From contig JAGXSV010000083.1 in the NCBI GenBank assembly GCA_018333605.1, positions 91,654 through 155,653 of the forward strand: a DNA stretch of 64,000 bases. The letters run 5' to 3'. Positions 58,385 to 64,000 of the stretch are shown one piece after another. Within the stretch, counting starts at the first letter, position 1; every line of letters starts with the position of its first letter. A model generated the notes under the pieces. It saw only the letters and a program-made list of their open reading frames with translations, searched no databases and was not told where the DNA came from. A program made the position numbers and the translations under genes. The stretch is from Hydrogenophaga sp. Lineage in GTDB: Bacteria > Pseudomonadota > Gammaproteobacteria > Burkholderiales > Burkholderiaceae_C.

Positions 58385-60297
58385 CAAGGAGACACCCTTT
58401 CAGCCTCGATGAACTCGATGACGCCCTTGAACATTCCGCGTCCTGCTGCGAAGGCGAAGTAGTGCAACGGTGGAAGCCTTCCCAACAACTCTGGCGGAAC
58501 AAGTGACGTAGCGCTTGTATCGAGTGATCGCGAGGTGTTCGCTCGGAACTCAGTGAAGGACGCGCTGGACTCGGAGCCAGAGCTATACGAGACATTGAGC
58601 GTCCTTGCCATGACCTCGCCGAACATGTCGCTGACGTACCGGGCCGTCTCGATACTTCTCACCCTCAACGAAATCAGGTTGTTGAGGTTGGCCAGGACCT
58701 GCTCACATTTGTCCTTACTGCCAAGCCGCACAGTGAGATCGGCAATAGCCTGCATGGCCAGGAAACACTTCATCCCAGCCCCGCCACCCTTGTTCAAGAT
58801 CTGTAGGAGCTGGTCATTGGCCACCTCGGCTGTCTCATCCACGAACAGGTATGCATCAGAAGGGCTGCTGAAGTTGTAGATGGAGCCCAGGGTTGAAGCC
58901 AGGTCCGCCAGCAGGATTGAGCCGATGGCCGAAGCGATGATCTTGTTGGACAGCGCGTCAAGGCCGATGTAAAGGACGGCCTTTTCATCTATGACCTTTC
59001 GCATGTCATAGATCGGTCGAGTGTCTGAGGTGTCCATCGGATCAGGCGACAGCAAATCGCCTATCTCGTCTGAACCCAGCATCTCCAGAATGGGCTCCAA
59101 AACCTGGACCATCTTGCTGTAGTGTTCCTTGGAATGGCGCACCATGGAGATGATGCCGTCAATGGTGTCATCGCTGTCGCCCTCATCCATGTACATCAAG
59201 ATGATTCGGTCCAAGCGGGTCATGGCCTGCTTACCGGTTGACGGTAGATTCCTCAGGTCTCGGTCCCAGTCCGGGCCATGCTTCTTGGCAAAGTGAATTT
59301 CAAGGACCCGCTCTGCCAGGCCCTCAACACCAAGCTGAACATAGCGCTTGGTATTGCGGATCGTTGGGCGCTCACCGGCAGCGATCAGGGCTCTATGCAC
59401 ACGAAACAAGGTCTTCCACGCAAAGGCGGCAAAGCTGCCGTCTGCGTCCACGAGCTGACCGATGCGTGTCGCAGGCTCTGAGATGTTGTTCCAGTTCTGC
59501 AGGGGCTGTAGTCGCACGGACTTGTGAGGCTGGGCTGGATCGAAGTACAGGAACTTGCGTCCAGTCTTGAGGCACATCGTGTTGAGCATCGAAACCCAGT
59601 CGATATCCTTCTTCGGGTCAATCACGATCAAGGCCGACCCCATATCGATGATCTGGGCCGTAATTGCCTCGAACAACCTCGTCTTCCCGGCCCTGGTTGT
59701 GCCTGTGATGAGTGTGTGGCCTGGGAGAGCCGACAAAGGTATTCCAACCTCCTTTTCTTCGGCGACCCCAAGGCCATGGATCCATGGTGACCCAATATCC
59801 GAGTCGAGTATGGGTCTTGTGTTCTCAGGGAGCACCCCCTTGATGGCGGCTGCAATTGCCTGGTCAACAAGGGTTCGCTTACCCTTGGGCAGCCGCTCAA
59901 GACGGGCCGCCTGATTCTTGATGAACTGCGGCACATCAGGGAGTTCTTCGGCGTTTCTGTTGAGCACCTGGCGTGCAGTCTCAATGTGCTTCTGAGACCA
60001 ATCGAACCCGCGTCCAAGTGACAAAATCTCTCTGTCCTTGCGCAGGCGACGGCTGCGTAAAATGAGTTTCTGCAGCGAAATCGTACGTAGCCGGGAAAGA
60101 CTCAGGGATGCACGGAACGCGTAGAGTTCCTTGACCGCCTTCAGCCGGGCCAGCGCAAGACCGGCCACCACGATGGTCATAAGTGGCCAGTACGGCGGCC
60201 TATACACCAATAAGACGCCAACTGAGAAGGCCCACGCGGCCGCCGCCCAAAGCTCGTGCGCCTCCCTGAACCGGTCTTCGAATCGCTGGGCACTCAT
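58384..60297 (-). CDS. traD: TraD-type coupling protein (SXT/IncC-like)
   Basis: A 637-aa ATPase with two N-terminal membrane helices (LWAAAAWAFSVGVLLVY, WPLMTIVVAGLALARL), Walker A LITGTTRAGKTRLFEA near 203, LIVIDPKKDIDWV, Walker B YLFVDETAEVANDQLL near 485, and KCFLAMQAIADLT. It would feed the relaxosome DNA to the secretion channel. Its ATG overlaps the stop of the TraI-like gene (ATGA). The sequence class pairs with MOBH relaxases. Confidence 0.92.
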   Translation of the reverse strand: MSAQRFEDRFREAHELWAAAAWAFSVGVLLVYRPPYWPLMTIVVAGLALARLKAVKELYAFRASLSLSRLRTISLQKLILRSRRLRKDREILSLGRGFDWSQKHIETARQVLNRNAEELPDVPQFIKNQAARLERLPKGKRTLVDQAIAAAIKGVLPENTRPILDSDIGSPWIHGLGVAEEKEVGIPLSALPGHTLITGTTRAGKTRLFEAITAQIIDMGSALIVIDPKKDIDWVSMLNTMCLKTGRKFLYFDPAQPHKSVRLQPLQNWNNISEPATRIGQLVDADGSFAAFAWKTLFRVHRALIAAGERPTIRNTKRYVQLGVEGLAERVLEIHFAKKHGPDWDRDLRNLPSTGKQAMTRLDRIILMYMDEGDSDDTIDGIISMVRHSKEHYSKMVQVLEPILEMLGSDEIGDLLSPDPMDTSDTRPIYDMRKVIDEKAVLYIGLDALSNKIIASAIGSILLADLASTLGSIYNFSSPSDAYLFVDETAEVANDQLLQILNKGGGAGMKCFLAMQAIADLTVRLGSKDKCEQVLANLNNLISLRVRSIETARYVSDMFGEVMARTLNVSYSSGSESSASFTEFRANTSRSLDTSATSLVPPELLGRLPPLHYFAFAAGRGMFKGVIEFIEAERVSP

Positions 60298-61379
60298 TTC
60301 ATGTCTCCTTTCGCCGTCTCAAACGCTTCCCTGACCCTTGCCGTGCACACCACCCCTCCCTCAACCTTCTGAACGACAAGCCCCGCCTCGTAGAGCATCT
60401 GATAGTTGTCGGTCGCGGCCGCGCCAAAGCTCAAGGCCTTGCGACCGATTTTGATGTTCCCGTCTTCCTTGACCTGCACTTCGGCATGCAGCGAGCTCAT
60501 TGCCGCCAGCCCTCGTATCCACTCCGCCGCCTTCAATGCCTGGGGACTTGGTTTTGAGGGCTCCTCGACAGACTTCAGCGGCTTAGCTTCGCCCGCCACC
60601 ACATTTGCCTGCACGTGCTCAGCAGCACGTGCACCGCTGGCCTGACCAGCGTCCTCAAGATGCTCGACCTTGGCTTCGACAGCCTCCACCGAATCAACAG
60701 AGGCATGTATGACCTGACGCGATCTTGCTTTGTCGTCCTCAATGACCCTCTCTATTGCCTGACGCACAACCTTTGCCAGGGGTGGCTCATTGGGAAGAGA
60801 CTGAAGCGTTGGGTTGATGGAGGCGCCAAGCTCACCAAGGACAGGAGGCGATAGATCATCGAACTGTCCGGCAAAGAACAGCTCCGTCAGCAGCAGATAG
60901 CTCACCTGAACAGGCTGCTTTGTCGTTGCACTCCATTTCACCGTGAACGGATGATCGACCTCCGTGAGAGGTGTGGCCGAGGCGAACGAATAGATCTCTC
61001 CGCCCTCCAGCTCGACACGAACCGCGTCCACAGCCATCAGATACACGGTAGCCAAAGAGGCGCAGTACGCAAGCCAACGGTACTGAACATCGCCAGCCAT
61101 CCGTCGCGCTGCTGTCGCTCCTGGCTCAAATATCGTTTTGTCGCACAACTTGACAGCAAGGACGCCAGCGTTGATGGCTGCTGTTGCTGCCCCTCCTGGC
61201 CCTGCGAACGCATCGCGGCTCAGTGGTATTTCTGACAGTCGCGACACCACCTGCTCCGTAAAAGGTAGATACATTTGCAGGAATCGGTCCTGTCCTACCA
61301 AGGTGGCAAGGTCAAGAAAGGTCTGTCGATTCACATGTCTTTTGAATAGCGACTCGATGTCAATTGGCGTGATGAGCAT
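60294..61379 (-). CDS. TraI_2 (MOBH)-like protein lacking catalytic residues
   Basis: A 361-aa protein that keeps the MOBH relaxase frame (PFTEQVVSRLSEIPLS, GPGGAATAAINAGVLAVKLCDK and IFEP, RRMAGDVQYRWLAYCASLATVYLM). The expected HHH triad, the RHS/LxH after GG and the LxHDxGK motif read RDA, AIN and TVY instead. The C-terminus (NIKIGRKALSFGAAATDNYQMLYEAGLVV) resembles TraI_2_C. Gene order TraI-TraD-DUF4400 matches SXT/R391. It is probably an inactive paralogue with a structural role, or the true relaxase lies outside the window. Confidence 0.7.
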   Translation of the reverse strand: MLITPIDIESLFKRHVNRQTFLDLATLVGQDRFLQMYLPFTEQVVSRLSEIPLSRDAFAGPGGAATAAINAGVLAVKLCDKTIFEPGATAARRMAGDVQYRWLAYCASLATVYLMAVDAVRVELEGGEIYSFASATPLTEVDHPFTVKWSATTKQPVQVSYLLLTELFFAGQFDDLSPPVLGELGASINPTLQSLPNEPPLAKVVRQAIERVIEDDKARSRQVIHASVDSVEAVEAKVEHLEDAGQASGARAAEHVQANVVAGEAKPLKSVEEPSKPSPQALKAAEWIRGLAAMSSLHAEVQVKEDGNIKIGRKALSFGAAATDNYQMLYEAGLVVQKVEGGVVCTARVREAFETAKGDMK

Positions 61380-61518
61380 TCTGTTCTCCTGCTCGGATCG
61401 TCCCCTCATATGTGACCCTCAAGGATCCAAAAGCTTTCACTTACAGCACAACATTTGAATATTGATCCCGATGACCCATCATTCATGATCAAGGTTCACC
61501 GTTTTGCAAGGAGCACGC

Positions 61519-62559
61519 ATGACTTCCCTCGTTGACACACCGCTGCTGGACGACAGCGACCGACAGATCAGCCTGATTGGCGCTGAGAACGAAACCATGG
61601 AGAGCCAAAGGGCGATCTATGACCACGCCGTCAAGGTGCTGTTCCATCACTCGAATATGAGGCGCAGCGCCCTGAACGTTTGCGTGCATCTGTATCTGTG
61701 CCGCGAGCAGTTCAAGGCTTCACACGACACGGGTTGGCAAGCCTTCTGTGCAGAGAACTTCGCTCGGATCGGCATGCAGGCTACGCACATCCGATCTGCG
61801 ATTCGTACCGGCAGGGCTCTTGCCAAGTCACTGACCTCGGAGAGACTTCGTGACGACCCCCGAGCGACCACCACTTTCGAGAGCATGTCCCGGTTTGCTT
61901 TGACAGCGTTTTCCGAGTCACCGGAAGAAATTCGCGAGGAGTTGGCCACTCGGCTGATCGCCTTGAGTGAGGACAAGGGCAAACCCGTGAGCAGTACAGA
62001 TGTGCGGGCCGAGGTATCGGCCCTCATGAGTCAGATCGCCGACAAGGATGACCTGCTGCGTCGCAAAGACGAGGCGTTGTCCCAGATGAACTCAGACCTG
62101 CAAGCCAATGACGCCCGCGTCAGTGAGCTGCGCGACACTGTCGAGCGCCTCAATCGGAGAATCACCGAACTCAGCAGAGATCAGACGCCGGTAGTGGTAG
62201 AGACGAGCGATCCTGCTTCTTCGCTTGCCATCAAGCAGCAAAAGGAACTCCAGGAACAGATCGACTCCACACGGAGAGCGCTGGCAGAGGCTGATACGGA
62301 GCTGGTGGCACTTCGCGCCCAACGCGCTGAGCTCGAAAAGGAGATCGAGGGGCTCAGTAGCGATGCGGAAACCAAAAAGAAGGAGTGCTCTGTTTGGGAC
62401 AGCTTCTCCAAGGATCTTGCTGCTCTCAAGGCGAAGTGGACTTCGTCGTACTTCACGGTGTCCGGCCGTGAGCTCACCACTGGCACCCGTGGCAAGGTGC
62501 AGGAAGCTGTCGTTGACCTGCGAGCACTAGCTGATCACCTTGAGCGGGTGATGGGCTGA
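61519..62559 (+). CDS. Coiled-coil protein with DUF3102-like N-terminus
   Basis: A 346-aa protein: an N-terminal helical domain (ALNVCVHLYLCREQFKASHDTGWQAFCAENFARIGMQATHIRSAIRTGRALAK) that looks like DNA-binding domains of plasmid regulators, then long heptads (about 175-300) and a soluble tail. It is read divergently from the TraI-like gene after AAGGAG 6 bases before the ATG, and it precedes the FlhDC-like pair. KfrA-like or replication-accessory roles are possible. Confidence 0.5.
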   Translation: MTSLVDTPLLDDSDRQISLIGAENETMESQRAIYDHAVKVLFHHSNMRRSALNVCVHLYLCREQFKASHDTGWQAFCAENFARIGMQATHIRSAIRTGRALAKSLTSERLRDDPRATTTFESMSRFALTAFSESPEEIREELATRLIALSEDKGKPVSSTDVRAEVSALMSQIADKDDLLRRKDEALSQMNSDLQANDARVSELRDTVERLNRRITELSRDQTPVVVETSDPASSLAIKQQKELQEQIDSTRRALAEADTELVALRAQRAELEKEIEGLSSDAETKKKECSVWDSFSKDLAALKAKWTSSYFTVSGRELTTGTRGKVQEAVVDLRALADHLERVMG

Positions 62560-62574
62560 TTGAAGAGGTAAACG

Positions 62575-63333
62575 ATGCCCCAAGCCATCCAGCTACCGGT
62601 AAGTTCGATTGCACCCATCGTTGGTCCTGCGTTGCAGAGAGCCATCGAAGATGCCAATCGCTCAGTTCTTCGGCTGTACGTCACAGCAGCTCGGCTCGGT
62701 ATGTCTGAGCCACATGCTGCGTCGCTTCTCGGCGTAGACCCCTCCTTCCTGGACTCTGTTGTTGCCGAGGTAAGCGGCCGAGAATCCTCGCTGGCGGCAT
62801 GCTTCGGCTTCACCCTGGTCGTGCCGCGAATCAGGGACCCATACACGCTGCTCGCCATTGTGCGAGAAGGCGCCAACGGGTCGACAAGTGTTGACGCATT
62901 GACGCGATCGTTCAAGCTGCCGGTTGTCGAGCGGGCCATGGCCCTGTCTCGTGACGGTTCTCAAGGGGCATCAAGGCCGGACATTGGGAGGATCTGTGGC
63001 CCGACCTTGAAGCGACAGATCGAGGTCACCAATGAGTCGGTGTTGCGCTTGTATTCGACAGCCGGACGCCTTAGCGCACTGGACCCGTCGACCGCATCAC
63101 TACTGGGGGTTCAGCAATCGCTCCTTGACGTTTTCGCTGGCGAGGCTGCCATCGAAGAAACGCTTCTGGCTGCCAGCTACGGTTTCCCTGTTTTTGAATC
63201 GCGTGTGCACGACCCGAAGAAGCTGATCTCGATGATCCGAGGCGGGTCCGGTAGCGCACTGAGTATTGCAGCATTGACCGGCTCGATGTCACTCCCGACC
63301 GTCGAGCGTGCGGCACATAAAGAAAGAGGTTGA
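62575..63333 (+). CDS. Tandem FlhD-like (AcaD/SetD type) activator subunit
   Basis: A 252-aa protein made of two similar halves: VLRLYVTAARLGMSEPHAASLLGVDPSFLDSVVAE (about 30-65) and VLRLYSTAGRLSALDPSTASLLGVQQSLLDVFAGE (about 152-187), followed in each case by LAACFGF/LAASYGF. The pattern matches FlhD, whose length is about 115 aa. The FlhC-like gene starts 2 bases on. In IncC and SXT elements the FlhDC-like pair AcaCD/SetCD switches on transfer genes. Confidence 0.72.
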   Translation: MPQAIQLPVSSIAPIVGPALQRAIEDANRSVLRLYVTAARLGMSEPHAASLLGVDPSFLDSVVAEVSGRESSLAACFGFTLVVPRIRDPYTLLAIVREGANGSTSVDALTRSFKLPVVERAMALSRDGSQGASRPDIGRICGPTLKRQIEVTNESVLRLYSTAGRLSALDPSTASLLGVQQSLLDVFAGEAAIEETLLAASYGFPVFESRVHDPKKLISMIRGGSGSALSIAALTGSMSLPTVERAAHKERG

Positions 63334-63335
63334 AC

Positions 63336-63935
63336 ATGGACGCGTTGGTTGGCAGTGAGTTGAATGTGTTCAAGCCTGGTATGCGACGCCAGTCGGATGC
63401 CAGGACAACTGAACGCAATGTATACGAGTGGGCCGAAATGATGATCCTGATGGGAGGCAGGAGCTGCGTCGTCTCCAAGCTCACGAAGCTCTCGGACGCG
63501 GAGGTACGCTCGATGTATCAGCGCTTGCTTGGCAGGCCAAGTCCATCCGGGCAGCAGCCTACTGACATCAAGTGGTACCTCAAGTCTCCGCTGCTCAGGC
63601 TGCACAGCGGGTTGTTGGTCACGATCTACAGCCAATGCGCAGCAAGCCTGCCCCCACATGCAGCCTTCGCAAATGCCTTCTACCACTACGCGCGTGCAAC
63701 TGCCGCAACCTGTGATCGCCAGGCCTGGGATGAGGATCCGGCCTTCCGCAACTCCGAGAAGGACTATGTGATCCCGTTTTCCCGAGGCTACTTCCTGACT
63801 TCCTACTACACGGATGCCCTGGATCGGCATGGAGCCCGGCTGTGTGAGCTGCAGATGCGCCGGTGCAAACGCTGCCAGGCCATCTTCATGACCCACGTTT
63901 CCGAAGCCTCTTGCCTGTGTCCGAATTGTGAGTAG
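63336..63935 (+). CDS. FlhC-like (AcaC/SetC type) transcriptional activator subunit
   Basis: A 199-aa protein: N-terminal helical region (RTTERNVYEWAEMMILMGGRSCVVSKLTKLSDAEVRSMY), a middle with SPSGQQPTDIKWYLKSP, and a C-terminal zinc site CKRCQ...CLCPNC. This is the FlhC layout. It should join the preceding FlhD-like protein in one activator. The operon probably ends at the hairpin at the window edge. Confidence 0.8.
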   Translation: MDALVGSELNVFKPGMRRQSDARTTERNVYEWAEMMILMGGRSCVVSKLTKLSDAEVRSMYQRLLGRPSPSGQQPTDIKWYLKSPLLRLHSGLLVTIYSQCAASLPPHAAFANAFYHYARATAATCDRQAWDEDPAFRNSEKDYVIPFSRGYFLTSYYTDALDRHGARLCELQMRRCKRCQAIFMTHVSEASCLCPNCE

Positions 63936-63985
63936 GGCTGCAGATGGGTGATCGATTCGGGAGTGAGTTCCCGCAGCCACCAAAA

Positions 63986-64000
63986 CCCGCCTCTGGCGGG
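63986..64000 (+). terminator. Probable terminator (cut by the window edge)
   Basis: CCCGCC-TCT-GGCGGG is a perfect 6-bp stem preceded by AAAA. A T run is expected just outside the window. Confidence 0.5.

Noticed and set aside
1..64000. tRNA, rRNA or a replication initiator
   Set aside because: No cloverleaf with conserved T-arm sequence, no rRNA stretches and no Rep-family protein were seen by eye; a tRNAscan-SE and profile search would settle it.

Overview
The window is one continuous backbone segment of a large conjugative plasmid, or a plasmid-like integrative element, probably from a betaproteobacterium (Burkholderiales, perhaps Comamonadaceae). The basis is moderately high G+C, the style of the VirB/Trb and PilN-type genes, and an IS3-family element. 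No rRNA, tRNA, CRISPR array or housekeeping metabolism is visible. No replication initiator and no ParA were found, so those must lie outside. The host assignment is inference.

Layout. (1) 0-3.5 kb, minus strand: end of a type IVB pilus cluster (PilO partial, PilN secretin, TcpQ/PilL-like protein, lytic transglycosylase). (2) 3.6-13.4 kb: a DinG-type and a UvrD-type helicase arranged tail to tail, a DUF1845-like protein, a small plus-strand operon, a 482-aa plasmid protein and a RecG-like helicase. (3) 13.4-24.8 kb, minus strand: accessory genes including a 1657-aa methylase-helicase (DarB-like), a PP-loop PAPS-reductase-like protein and a C5 cytosine methyltransferase. (4) 25-37 kb: a small cargo zone, then a complete P-type type IV secretion cluster in the order virB11-2-3-4-5-6-(7-like)-8-9-10-lipoprotein, with a divergent NERD-domain gene. 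(5) 37.7-53.6 kb, minus strand: a DNA-maintenance block encoding a beta-clamp homologue, primase, SSB, SbcC, SbcD, a DndC-like protein, many small unknowns, and a DUF932 gene split by a 1305-bp IS3-family insertion. (6) 54.1-57.5 kb, plus strand: a DUF1845-like gene, a small membrane protein, three consecutive bactofilins and ParB. (7) 57.5-61.4 kb, minus strand: a MOBH TraI-like protein that has lost its catalytic residues, TraD and DUF4400. (8) 61.5-64 kb, plus strand: a coiled-coil protein, then a tandem-FlhD-like plus FlhC-like pair, probably the transfer activator (AcaCD/SetCD type).

The most striking signal is a family of about 20 short leaders (plus up to three orphan copies), each just upstream of a minus-strand gene in regions 3 and 5 and nowhere in the pilus, secretion or TraD clusters. 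In each, the Shine-Dalgarno is one arm of an outer stem that encloses a small CCNN/NNGG hairpin. Both stems change sequence from copy to copy while keeping their pairing. Most copies are preceded by a second 10-18 bp hairpin, often with exactly one mismatch, that abuts or overlaps a terminator-like hairpin of the gene before. I infer a shared post-transcriptional, or single-stranded-DNA-borne, control of genes acting on incoming or damaged DNA. A separate 22-bp perfect palindrome occurs six times at four intergenic sites. The bactofilin-ParB cassette and the tandem FlhD are the other points most worth attention.
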